A stretch of DNA of 64,000 nt from Mycobacterium gordonae. GTDB lineage: Bacteria; Actinomycetota; Actinomycetes; Mycobacteriales; Mycobacteriaceae. A program made the position numbers and the translations under genes. The number at the start of each line of letters is the position of its first letter. The stretch's first letter is position 1. Where the stretch lies: assembly GCF_002101675.1 (NCBI RefSeq), contig NZ_LQOY01000244.1:1-64000 (forward strand), given 5' to 3'. Under the pieces are notes generated by a model. It saw nothing but the letters and a program-made list of their open reading frames with translations. It was not told the origin of the DNA and did not search any database. Shown piece after piece: positions 15,293-23,749 of this stretch.

Positions 15293-18200
15293 TCAGGCGT
15301 GGCGTGCCGCCTCCTGAACGAGTTGGACCCGCGAGGCGATGCCCAACTTGGTGTAGATGTGGGTGAGGTGAGCCTGGACAGTCCGGGGCGACACGAACAG
15401 CCGCGTGGCAATGTCCTTGTTGGCCAGGCCGTCACAGACCAGGCGCGCCACATCGCGCTCGGCCGGGGTCAGTGACTGCCAGCCGCTGGCTGGCCGTTTG
15501 CGCTGGCCGCGGCCGCGCTGTGCGTAGGCGATGGCTTCGTCGACGGACAGCGCCGCACCCTCGGCCCACGCGGCATCGAAGTCCTTCTCTCCCATCGCAT
15601 TCCGCAACGATCGCACCGAATCCTGATAGGCGGCTTCGTGAATCTTGAACCGCGTCAGCCCGGTACGCTCCCGAATCGCCTGCGCCGCGCCGAACAGCCG
15701 TGCCGCCCCGGCCCGGTTACTGATGTCCTCGCCGGGACCCAGGCCGGCGAGAACCTCGATGATGTCGGGGATGTTGAGGTGCACACCGCTGGTGACCGCG
15801 CACACCAGCGCGTCATGGGCATCACGCTCGGCGTCGTCGGGTGCTCCGGCCGCGATGGCGACCCTGGCGCGGACCACCAGTGCAGCCACTCGATGCCAGT
15901 GCACGGCCACCTCGACCGCCCGGTTCGCCCAGTCTCGGGCCTGGTCGAGATCGCCTCGGGCCAAGGCGACTTCCACGGAGTTGAAGACCCGTTGTGCGTC
16001 GGCCATCTCCGGCTGGGCCACCCGCAGACCCAGCCAGGCCGCTTCACTCGCCTGCGCGGCTGTCTCGAGGTCGCCGGCCGCCAGGCTCGCTTGCGATAGC
16101 TGAGCGTTAGCCAGACCGACGAAGAACTCCCCCAGCGCGGCGGCGCCGTCCAATGCCTCCCGAGCCGTTGCGAGGGCCGCGTCGACGTCTCCGTGATAAC
16201 CGAGCGCGATGCCCAAGCCCGTCAGGGCCATGGGCCTGTGCAACTCGTCGTGGGCCTGCTCGCACTCGGCCCGGACCTCTCTGAATTGGGCCAAGGCGGC
16301 GACCAGGTCGCCCTGCAACATGTGCGCCCAACCGATCCCATTCCGGCTGAGCCGCGAGTTGCCCCGATCGCCGATGGCATCGGCGAGATCTCGTCCTTCC
16401 AGCCCGGCCGCTCCGGCGTACACCGGATCACCGAGGCCCATCCCCGTGTTGGCCTGCCATGCCAGGATCTGGCTCAATACCCACTTGTCATCCAGCGCCC
16501 GGGCCAACTCGAGGGCCTCCGAGTAGTAAGTGGCGGCCGCCGCGACGTCGTAGCGAGCGCCCGCGATGTAGCCGGACGCGGTGAGCGTCCTGGCGAGCAG
16601 GGCCGGGTTCTCGAGTTCCCGGGCGATGTCGACCGCCCGTCGTACGTGCTCCAAACGTTCTTCTCCCACGTACATGTCGAGTACGGCCTTGTCGGCAAGC
16701 GCGCGCGCTCGCACGACCGGCGCAATGGCGGCAGCATGCCCGTCGGCGGGTATGACGTCGAACCAGGCCACGCCCTCGAGGATGCGGCCACGCGTCAGCC
16801 ACACCGGTTGCAGCGACGAGGCCAGCGCCAGAGCCCGCTCGGCGTTCCCGGTCTCCAGGTGCCAACCGAGCGCATTGCGCAGGTTGTCCATTTCGATCTC
16901 AGCCTGCTCGAGCCGCTGCTCGTGATCGGTGCGTGCCGGAGCGTCGAGCAACGCTGCTATCGACGTGTAGTGATCGCAATGGCGCGAGCGGACGGAATCG
17001 GCTTCCCCGGAATCGCCGAGTTTTTCCAGTGCGTATTGGCGCACCGTTTCCAGCAGCCGATACCGGGTTCGTCCGCTGCTTGCGTCGGCGATCACCAGCG
17101 ACTTGTCGACGAGCAGCGTCAACTGGTCGAGCACCTGATACGGCTCGACATCGCCCTGGCCGCAGACGAATTGCGCTGCTGTCAAATCGAATCCGCCGTA
17201 AAACACGGCCAGCCGACGGAACAGCACGCGTTCGGTCTCGGTGAGCAGTGCATGGGACCAGTCCACCGACGCGCGCAGCGTCTGCTGCCGGCGAACCGCG
17301 GTTCGCGATCCGCCGGTCAGCAACCGGAAGCGATCGTGCAGGCTGTCCACGATCTCGGTCAGCGACAGGGCCCGCACCCGCGCGGCCGCCAACTCGATCG
17401 CCAGCGGCATACCATCCAGGCGACGGCAGATCTCGTACACCGCCGCGCTGTTGTCCTCGGTGACGACGAAGTCGGGTCTGGCCAGGCGCGCTCGTTCGGT
17501 GAACAGGTCGATGGCTTCGTCCTGCAACGACAGCGACGGCACCTGCCAGGTCAATTCGCCGGCGATATTGACCGGTTCGCGGCTGGTGGCCAACACGGTC
17601 AGTCGCGGCGCCGTGGCCAACACCGCGGAGAGCAGTGCGGCGCTGGCCTCCAGCAGGTGCTCGCAGTTGTCGAGCACCATCAGCAATTGCCGTTCGCGGA
17701 CATATCGCAGCAGTGTTTCCATCGTGGACCGGCCAGGTTGATCGGGCAGGCCCAGCGCACGGGCTACGGCCACGGGCACGACCTCGGCGGCGGTGATCGG
17801 CGCCAGGTCGACGTACCAGGCGCCATCGCTGAATTCCTGCGCGACCGCGGCGGCCACCGCGACAGCTAGGCGGGTCTTGCCGACCCCACCCGTGCCGGTC
17901 AACGTGACCAGTCGGTTGTCGTCGAGGCAGCGCCGGATGCCCTCGATCTCGGGCCGGCGTCCGACGAAACTTGTGAGCTCAGCCGGAAAGTTATGCGCCG
18001 CAATGACACTAGTGGTGCGCAGCGGCGGGAACTCGTTGCGCAGGTCTGGGTGACACAGCTGCACGACCCGTTGCGGCCGGGCCAGATCACGCAGCGGGTG
18101 GGAGCCCAGATCGTTGAGCCAGGCACCTTCTGGCAGGGAGTCGGAGACCACGTCGTCGGTTGTCCCGGAAAGCACCGTCTGACCGCCGTGCGCCAGGTCG

Positions 18201-18634
18201 CGCAGTCGCGCGGTCCGATTGATCGTCGGACCGACGTAGTTGCCCTCGTCGCGCAGCAGCACCTCGCCGGTGTGGATCCCGATGCGCAGACGGATAGGCG
18301 CCAGCGGGGCACACTGCAGATCCAGCGCGCAGGCCACCGCATCGGTTGCCCGCCCGAATGCAATGACGAAACTGTCACCTTCGCCCTGTTCGACCGGGCG
18401 CACACCGTCGTGGGCGGCGACGGCGGTGCTCAGTACCCGATCGAGCCGGGCCACCGCGGCTGCCATCTCGTCTGGCCGCGACTCCCACAACCACGTCGAT
18501 CCCTCGACGTCGGCAAGCAGTAGGGTCACTGTTCCCGTCGGCAGCCCAGTCACACCAATGTCGCTCCACTCGGTTGTGCTCATGCTAGCCAGCATGCGGC
18601 GATCCGGATCGCAAAACATCAGCGAAATCGCCAA
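15293..18634 (-). CDS. Cyclase/ATPase/LuxR fusion transcriptional regulator
   Basis: This very large regulator (1113 residues from TTG 18634, which has AGAGGA upstream; ATG 18583 is an alternative) has three parts. First is a class III nucleotide cyclase domain: TVTLLLADVEGSTWLWES, GEGDSFVIAF and YVGPTINRTARL give both metal Asp residues and the Asn/Arg pair, while the purine-selecting Lys is replaced by Gln. Next is an NB-ARC-like ATPase with Walker A TGTGGVGKTRLA and Walker B LLMVLDNCEHLLE. A long helical repeat region and a C-terminal LuxR helix-turn-helix (LTPAERDVARLVCDGLANKD; SPRTVQAHLTHIYTKLGI) complete it. It resembles the M. tuberculosis Rv1358/Rv0386/Rv2488c group. The signal is unknown. 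Confidence 0.9.
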   Translation of the reverse strand: MAISLMFCDPDRRMLASMSTTEWSDIGVTGLPTGTVTLLLADVEGSTWLWESRPDEMAAAVARLDRVLSTAVAAHDGVRPVEQGEGDSFVIAFGRATDAVACALDLQCAPLAPIRLRIGIHTGEVLLRDEGNYVGPTINRTARLRDLAHGGQTVLSGTTDDVVSDSLPEGAWLNDLGSHPLRDLARPQRVVQLCHPDLRNEFPPLRTTSVIAAHNFPAELTSFVGRRPEIEGIRRCLDDNRLVTLTGTGGVGKTRLAVAVAAAVAQEFSDGAWYVDLAPITAAEVVPVAVARALGLPDQPGRSTMETLLRYVRERQLLMVLDNCEHLLEASAALLSAVLATAPRLTVLATSREPVNIAGELTWQVPSLSLQDEAIDLFTERARLARPDFVVTEDNSAAVYEICRRLDGMPLAIELAAARVRALSLTEIVDSLHDRFRLLTGGSRTAVRRQQTLRASVDWSHALLTETERVLFRRLAVFYGGFDLTAAQFVCGQGDVEPYQVLDQLTLLVDKSLVIADASSGRTRYRLLETVRQYALEKLGDSGEADSVRSRHCDHYTSIAALLDAPARTDHEQRLEQAEIEMDNLRNALGWHLETGNAERALALASSLQPVWLTRGRILEGVAWFDVIPADGHAAAIAPVVRARALADKAVLDMYVGEERLEHVRRAVDIARELENPALLARTLTASGYIAGARYDVAAAATYYSEALELARALDDKWVLSQILAWQANTGMGLGDPVYAGAAGLEGRDLADAIGDRGNSRLSRNGIGWAHMLQGDLVAALAQFREVRAECEQAHDELHRPMALTGLGIALGYHGDVDAALATAREALDGAAALGEFFVGLANAQLSQASLAAGDLETAAQASEAAWLGLRVAQPEMADAQRVFNSVEVALARGDLDQARDWANRAVEVAVHWHRVAALVVRARVAIAAGAPDDAERDAHDALVCAVTSGVHLNIPDIIEVLAGLGPGEDISNRAGAARLFGAAQAIRERTGLTRFKIHEAAYQDSVRSLRNAMGEKDFDAAWAEGAALSVDEAIAYAQRGRGQRKRPASGWQSLTPAERDVARLVCDGLANKDIATRLFVSPRTVQAHLTHIYTKLGIASRVQLVQEAARHA

Positions 18635-18789
18635 TGGTTCCTCTCGCTCGATGCGTAGACGTGCGTTGATCCGCGGCCTGGCCGACCTCGCCGAACGTGA
18701 ACTGGCTGCGAACGTCGACGCCGGATTTCGCCGTCAGTTCACGCTCGGCGTGGTGGAATCGGGTGAACGAACCGAAGGAGGACCCGGAC

Positions 18790-19254
18790 GTGGCCGGTGT
18801 AGGACAGATCGCGCTGAACAGTGCACCCGTCCTGGGCGGATTGATGCTGGCAGTCGCGGCGGGACAGTTCCGGGGGCCCGACTTCCGGAGCCTGATCTCC
18901 CAGGACATGGACCTGCTTGACCGCCTTCCACCGGAAGCGACGGAAAGGCGCGCCGAACTGCAGCGCACCATAGACGCCCGAATCGACGATCTGATCAGGG
19001 CCTCGGATCGGGGGCGCGCGGTCCGACAGGCCGCGACCTCGTACCAGGGCAACTGGCGCGACGTGGTTCTGTTCGTCTGTGCGGTGCTGTTCGCGGTCGT
19101 GTGGTGGAACGTCAACCACAGCCGGTCCAACTGGTTGCCGACGTTCGTCGTGCTGATTCTGCTGGCGGTGGTGACCGCCGCTTACGCGGTGCGGGGAGCG
19201 GTGCGCGCCGGTGTCTCTTTGCTCCGCGGCCGGGAACGAACTGGCTCTTCCTGA
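18790..19254 (+). CDS. Small membrane protein of unknown function
   Basis: I start this 154-residue protein at GTG 18790 because GGAGGA lies 7 nt upstream; the frame is open from 18697 without a good ribosome site. A charged, helical N-terminal half (DLLDRLPPEATERRAELQRT) is followed by two membrane segments near the C-terminus (VVLFVCAVLFAVVWW and FVVLILLAVVTAAYAV). It is divergent from the LuxR fusion gene. I do not recognise a family. Confidence 0.65.
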   Translation: MAGVGQIALNSAPVLGGLMLAVAAGQFRGPDFRSLISQDMDLLDRLPPEATERRAELQRTIDARIDDLIRASDRGRAVRQAATSYQGNWRDVVLFVCAVLFAVVWWNVNHSRSNWLPTFVVLILLAVVTAAYAVRGAVRAGVSLLRGRERTGSS

Positions 19255-19532
19255 CGCTGTCGGTCGCGGCACCGCGAACCAGACCGCCGGGCCGATCCGC
19301 CACCAGCTAGTCGATCAGATTGAAACCCCCTGCTGTGGTGGCTGATCGGAAGAATGCACGCGCTACGACGCGCGGTGGTTGCGGCGCCCACTCCGCTCGT
19401 CGAACGCAACCGGCGCAGGCCGAAATTCTGTGAGCCGGCGTCGAGGTGCCCGGGGACCGCAACATGATTAAGTTACGTATTTTTGTAACACAAGGATTGC
19501 CCGGCGCTCGGCCCAGTGTCAGGCTGAGGTGC
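19255..19532. promoter_or_regulatory. Region upstream of P450 operon with inverted repeat
   Basis: This gap has no convincing gene. At 19472-19489 GTTAC and GTAAC flank the AT-rich spacer GTATTTTT, an inverted repeat that could be a regulator site or overlap the promoter of the cytochrome P450 gene, whose start is 44 bp downstream. Confidence 0.4.
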
Positions 19533-20717
19533 ATGACAGATGCGGAATCATTCGTCGACCAGGCGGTGATGGGTCTCGCCGAGCCTCAACCCATGTACAA
19601 GGCGCTGCGGGAATCGGCGCCGGTATTCCGCTCACCGCAGGCGGTGGTGCTCAGCCGGCTGTCGGACATCGAGATGGCCCTCAAGCGCACGGATTTGTTT
19701 TCGTCGAACATGGACGCGGTCGATCTGGGCAATCTGCGGCCGCTGATTCCTTTGCAGGTTGATCCGCCCGAGCATGCGAAGTACCGGCGGATTCTGGACC
19801 CGCTGTTCACCCCGCGTGAGATGGCCAGGCGGGAACCGCAGGTCACCGCGCTGGTCAACGAGATGATCGACCGCTTCGCGGACCGGGGCTCATGTGACTT
19901 CCACGCAGAGTTCGCCGTACCGCTGCCCTGCACGGTATTTCTGCAGTTGCTGGGTCTGCCGCTGGAGGATCTCGACAAGTTCCTGGAATGGAAGGACGGC
20001 GTGATCCGGCCCGAGGGGTCCACCGGTTATGACGATCGTCATGAGGCCTCGGCCAAAGTCGCCGAGCAGATCTACGAATACTTCGAGCGTGCCATCGACG
20101 ACCACATCGCGAGCCCACGCGACGATGTGCTGTCAGCGATGATCGCAACGCACTTCAAGGAGGAGGGCGGTGCCGCGCTGTCCCGCGAGGAGTTGCTCGA
20201 CATCTGCTTCCTCTTCCTGATCGCCGGCCTGGACACGGTGACCGACTCGCTGGACTGCTTCTTCGTGTACCTGGCCCGGCATCCCGAGCATCGTCATCAG
20301 CTGGTCGAGCAGCCCGACATCCTGCCGCACGCCGTCGAGGAATTGTTGCGTTGGGAGACACCGGTGCCCGGAGTCGCCAGAGTTGCCATGCAAGACGTCG
20401 AGCTGGGCGGCTGCCCCATCAGCAAGGGTGAGCGGGTCAGCCCGTTGCTCGGTGCGGCCAACACCGATCCCGCCGAATTCACGGACCCGGAGCGCGTGGA
20501 TTTCAGCCGGAGCCCCAACCGGCACCGGGCGTTCGGCGGGGGCCCGCACCGCTGCCTGGGCTCCCACCTGGCCCGCATGGAACTTCGGGTGGCCTTGCGT
20601 GAGTTTCACCGGCGCATCCCCGATTACGAGATCCCCCCCGGAACGGAGCTCAAGTACACCGCGGCCCTGCGCTCGGTCGAAGCGCTGCCGCTGACGTTCC
20701 CGGTGCCGGCACGATGA
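19533..20717 (+). CDS. Cytochrome P450
   Basis: The 394-residue P450 starts at ATG 19533 (GAGG just upstream). The I-helix motif FLIAGLDTVTDSL carries the conserved Asp-Thr oxygen-activation pair, EELLR gives the ExxR motif, and FGGGPHRCLG holds the haem-ligating Cys341. It is soluble, like other mycobacterial P450s. The CYP family and substrate cannot be named from reading alone. It overlaps the downstream ferredoxin gene by 4 bp (ATGA), so the ferredoxin is its likely electron donor. Confidence 0.94.
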   Translation: MTDAESFVDQAVMGLAEPQPMYKALRESAPVFRSPQAVVLSRLSDIEMALKRTDLFSSNMDAVDLGNLRPLIPLQVDPPEHAKYRRILDPLFTPREMARREPQVTALVNEMIDRFADRGSCDFHAEFAVPLPCTVFLQLLGLPLEDLDKFLEWKDGVIRPEGSTGYDDRHEASAKVAEQIYEYFERAIDDHIASPRDDVLSAMIATHFKEEGGAALSREELLDICFLFLIAGLDTVTDSLDCFFVYLARHPEHRHQLVEQPDILPHAVEELLRWETPVPGVARVAMQDVELGGCPISKGERVSPLLGAANTDPAEFTDPERVDFSRSPNRHRAFGGGPHRCLGSHLARMELRVALREFHRRIPDYEIPPGTELKYTAALRSVEALPLTFPVPAR

Positions 20718-20908
20718 CGCGGGTAGCCCTGGACACCGACCGGTGTGTGGGTCACGGGCGCTGCTATTCGCTGGCGCCGCAGATCTACGATTCCGACGAC
20801 GTCGGCCACTGCGTCGTGCTGGTCGAAGAAGTCTCCGGGTATCAGGAGCAACTGGCGCTGACCGGCGCACAGAACTGCCCGGAAGAGGCGATCACGCTTA
20901 CTCCATGA
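20714..20908 (+). CDS. Ferredoxin, probably [3Fe-4S], partner of the P450
   Basis: A 64-residue ferredoxin with Cys11, Cys17 and Cys55. The motif CVGHGRC has His14 where a fourth cysteine would be in a [4Fe-4S] protein, and NCPEEAI follows at the C-terminus. This CxxHxxC...CP pattern is common in P450-associated ferredoxins of mycobacteria. Its ATG overlaps the P450 stop, so the two are translationally coupled. Confidence 0.93.
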   Translation: MTRVALDTDRCVGHGRCYSLAPQIYDSDDVGHCVVLVEEVSGYQEQLALTGAQNCPEEAITLTP

Positions 20909-20928
20909 GCGGCCCGCGGGTAGGTACG

Positions 20929-20944
20929 CTGTCGCAAACGACAG
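20929..20944. terminator. Short hairpin after the P450-ferredoxin pair
   Basis: CTGTCG and CGACAG form a perfect 6-bp stem with loop CAAA, 20 bp after the ferredoxin stop and 15 bp before the next start. It lacks a U-tract, so it could equally be an operator or have no function. Confidence 0.3.
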
Positions 20945-20959
20945 AAGGGACGCCCGCGC

Positions 20960-21748
20960 ATGGAACCAGGCTCGCTCGACCCAGTAGCCAGCGAACGGTT
21001 ATCGCACGCCGCCAAGTCGTGGACGTCCGACCTGTCGATCAATGAGTTCGCGCTGCTGCACGGGGCCGGGTTCGAACCGATCGAGCTGGTGATGGGCGTC
21101 TCGGTGTATCACGTCGGGTATCAGTTCACCAACATCCGTCAACAGCAAGAACTGGGTGTGCTGACCGAGGCCACGTACCGGGCTCGCTGGAATGCCATGG
21201 CGCGCATGCAAGCCGAGGCCGATGCGCTACAGGCGGACGGCATCGTCGGGGTGCGCCTGAACTGGCGCCACCACGGCGAGGGTGGCGAACATCTGGAGTT
21301 CATGGCGGTCGGCACCGCCGTCCGGTATACCGAGAAGCCCGGGGCCTTCCGGCGCCCGAACGGACAGGCGTTCTCCAGCCACCTGTCCGGGCAGGACATG
21401 GTGACACTGCTGCGGTCCGGACACACACCAGTCGCATTCGTGATGGGCAACTGTGTGTTTCACATCGCCGTGCAGGGGTTCATGCAGACCCTGAGGCAGA
21501 TGGGACGCAATATGGAGATGCCGCAGTGGACGCAGGGCAACTACCAGGCCCGCGAGCTGGCGATGTCGCGCATGCAGACCGAGGCCGAACGCGACGGCGC
21601 CACCGGGGTGGTGGGCGTGCACTTCGCCATCTCGAACTACGCGTGGGGCCACCACACGGTGGAGTTCTACACCGCGGGAACCGCGGTGCGCCGCACCGGA
21701 AGCGGGGAAACCATCAAGCCGACGTTCGTGCTGCCGATGGACAACTGA
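20960..21748 (+). CDS. Tandem YbjQ-like (heavy-metal-binding domain) protein
   Basis: The 262-residue protein contains two homologous halves. In each a strand-rich VMGVSVYHVG or VMGNCVFHIA segment is followed by a helix ending RMQ(A/T)EA and then DGIVGVRLNW or GATGVVGVHFAI and EFMAVGTAV or EFYTAGTAV. This is the YbjQ fold, duplicated and separated by a short linker. YbjQ proteins form small oligomeric rings; their function is poorly known, and the metal-binding label is weakly founded. It starts 51 bp after the ferredoxin and overlaps the next gene (TGATG). Confidence 0.8.
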   Translation: MEPGSLDPVASERLSHAAKSWTSDLSINEFALLHGAGFEPIELVMGVSVYHVGYQFTNIRQQQELGVLTEATYRARWNAMARMQAEADALQADGIVGVRLNWRHHGEGGEHLEFMAVGTAVRYTEKPGAFRRPNGQAFSSHLSGQDMVTLLRSGHTPVAFVMGNCVFHIAVQGFMQTLRQMGRNMEMPQWTQGNYQARELAMSRMQTEAERDGATGVVGVHFAISNYAWGHHTVEFYTAGTAVRRTGSGETIKPTFVLPMDN

Positions 21749-22131
21749 TGTACGAGTTCGACGCCGAACGAGTCAGTCGCACCATCGCGGGCGCGCTCGC
21801 CGGCCCCGGCGGTGTCGCCATGGTGGTGAAGGTGTTCGCCGGGCTGCCCGGGGTGGTCCACACCCCGGCCCGGCGCGGGTTCTTCTCCTCCAGCCCCGAG
21901 CGCGTGCAGATCGGTGACTGGCGTTATGAGATCGCGGGCGACGGACGGCTGCTGGCCGGACACGTGGTGAACGGCATCGTGATCGCCGAAGACACTCTGC
22001 CGGCCGACGCGGTCGGGCCGCACATCACCCGTTCACTGCACCAGATCGTGGCTCGCTACGGAGCCAGCGTGATCCCCAATATCAACGCGGCGGTCGACGT
22101 GCTGGGCACCAGCACCGGCTATCCCTACTGA
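21748..22131 (+). CDS. Protein of unknown function (127 residues), coupled to the YbjQ-like protein
   Basis: The start is ATG 21748, which shares a base with the previous stop; frame extension upstream lies in the other gene. The protein is mixed alpha/beta (FDAERVSRTIAGALAG, VVKVFAGLPGVVHT, WRYEIAGDGRLLAGHVVNG) with no signal or membrane segment. I do not recognise a family, although such genes next to YbjQ-like proteins are probably functional partners. It is followed after 19 bp by the stop of the convergent cyclase gene. Confidence 0.7.
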   Translation: MYEFDAERVSRTIAGALAGPGGVAMVVKVFAGLPGVVHTPARRGFFSSSPERVQIGDWRYEIAGDGRLLAGHVVNGIVIAEDTLPADAVGPHITRSLHQIVARYGASVIPNINAAVDVLGTSTGYPY

Positions 22132-22150
22132 AAAGTTCTGCACTGCCACC

Positions 22151-23653
22151 TCATTCGCCGTCCCCCTGTGGAACGAGGATGTCGGTGGAGCTGTCGCGAC
22201 CGCGCAGCACGGTGGTCATGAGCAGGCGCCAGTGCTGGGCTTCCCCATCGTCGGCACGTCGCTGCGCGGCCCCGGACGCGGCCACGCCCCCGTGCTGCTT
22301 GGCCACCTCGGTAAGCCGTGCGGCCTCGTTCACCGGATCGCCGATGACGGTGTACTCGTAGCGCCGTGACTCGCCGATATTGCCCGCCACCACCGTTCCC
22401 GCCGACACCCCGATGCCGGCCCTGATCTGCGAGTGATTGAGCTGACGGCCGAGTTCGCGTGCCGCGGCCAAAGCGGCGCCAGCACAATCGGGCAATTCGA
22501 CCGGGGCGCCGAAGATCGCCAGCGCGGCGTCGCCTTCGAATTTGTTGATCAGGCCGCGATGACGCTCGACCACATCGACCACCACCGCGAAGAACTCGTT
22601 GAGCAGCGCGACAAGGGCTTCCGGCGTCATCCGCTCGGCCAGCCGCGACGATCCGACCAGGTCGACGAACAAAGCGGCCGCCTCGCAGCTGACACCGCCC
22701 AATGTCACCTGGACGCCGTTTTCGGCAGCGCCCTGTTCGGCCAGGCGCGCGACGTCACGCCCGACGTGACGGCCGAACAGGTCCCGCAACCGCTCGCGTT
22801 CCCGCAGACCCGCCGCCATGGTGTTGAAACCCGCCTGCAGCAGGCCGAGTTCGGAGGCGTCGAAAACCGGCACGGTCGCATCGAAGTCACCGCGTTCGAC
22901 GCGCCGCATTCCGCGGCGGACCTCGTCGATCGGATCGGCGCTCACCGCGCCGGTGAAAGCGGTGATCGCCAACCCGCTCACGGCCGCGCAGCCACCGAGG
23001 GCCAGCACCACATAGGCCAGCCTGCGCCCGGAATAGTCGATGACCAGCGCGCTGGCCCCGACCAGCAGCAGCTGCAGCAGGGGGACACCGGTACCCAGCG
23101 TCCATGCCGACACCGCCCGCAGCCGCAGCCCGGGCCCGCGCGCGGCGGTCGGCGGGCTGTGGGTGAGCACCTCGGCGACGAACGGGCGCAGTATCCGCGT
23201 GCACAACCAGTAGGCGACCGCGGTCGTGACGAAGCTGCCCATCAGCACCGAGACGCCCAAGGTCGTCGCCAACCAGGGGGCGTCGAGATTGATCACCACG
23301 AGAATCACACCGGCGGCCACCCAGACCGACCCGTGAATGGTGGCGGTACGCAACGGAATTGCCATCAACACACGTTTGCGCGCCTGCTCCTCGTCCCCGC
23401 CACTGCGGTAGGTGGTGGCCAGCAGGCCGCAGATGATGGCGATCGCCGCCGCGGCGCCGACATACACCGCCATCACCACCACGTTGAGCTGCAGCACATG
23501 CCGCTGGCTGAGCGCATGGCCGGTGGGCAGGGCCCAGAACGTCGTCACCCCGATCACCGCCGCCCCCAGCACATTCGGAAACAGCGCGGCCAGAACCAGC
23601 AGGGCGCGGGTCGTCCAGGGCACCGGGAACTTCCGGCGACCCACCAGCCTCAC
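22151..23653 (-). CDS. Membrane-anchored class III adenylate cyclase with HAMP domain
   Basis: The 500-residue protein has six predicted membrane segments in about the first 260 residues, a HAMP segment (DPIDEVRRGMRRVERGDFDATV) and a C-terminal class III cyclase domain. Catalytic residues look complete: metal Asp in LFVDLVGSS, Lys and Asp in NKFEGDAAL, substrate Asp with Asn/Arg in VIGDPVNEAARL. This is the architecture of M. tuberculosis Rv1318c-Rv1320c and Rv3645. It should convert ATP to cAMP at the inner face of the membrane. Confidence 0.93.
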   Translation of the reverse strand: MRLVGRRKFPVPWTTRALLVLAALFPNVLGAAVIGVTTFWALPTGHALSQRHVLQLNVVVMAVYVGAAAAIAIICGLLATTYRSGGDEEQARKRVLMAIPLRTATIHGSVWVAAGVILVVINLDAPWLATTLGVSVLMGSFVTTAVAYWLCTRILRPFVAEVLTHSPPTAARGPGLRLRAVSAWTLGTGVPLLQLLLVGASALVIDYSGRRLAYVVLALGGCAAVSGLAITAFTGAVSADPIDEVRRGMRRVERGDFDATVPVFDASELGLLQAGFNTMAAGLRERERLRDLFGRHVGRDVARLAEQGAAENGVQVTLGGVSCEAAALFVDLVGSSRLAERMTPEALVALLNEFFAVVVDVVERHRGLINKFEGDAALAIFGAPVELPDCAGAALAAARELGRQLNHSQIRAGIGVSAGTVVAGNIGESRRYEYTVIGDPVNEAARLTEVAKQHGGVAASGAAQRRADDGEAQHWRLLMTTVLRGRDSSTDILVPQGDGE

Positions 23654-23749
23654 GTTCGGGGGTCTTCAGTCTGGGAGCGTTGCACGGGCTCTAACCTGCC
23701 ATACCCGCTGGTGCGCAGGTTCAGCTCGCCTCAGGCAAGGCCCCGGTGA

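Noticed and set aside
16193..17869. 558-codon plus-strand frame opposite the LuxR fusion gene
   Set aside because: No domain or plausible start, and it is fully covered by the well-supported minus-strand regulator.
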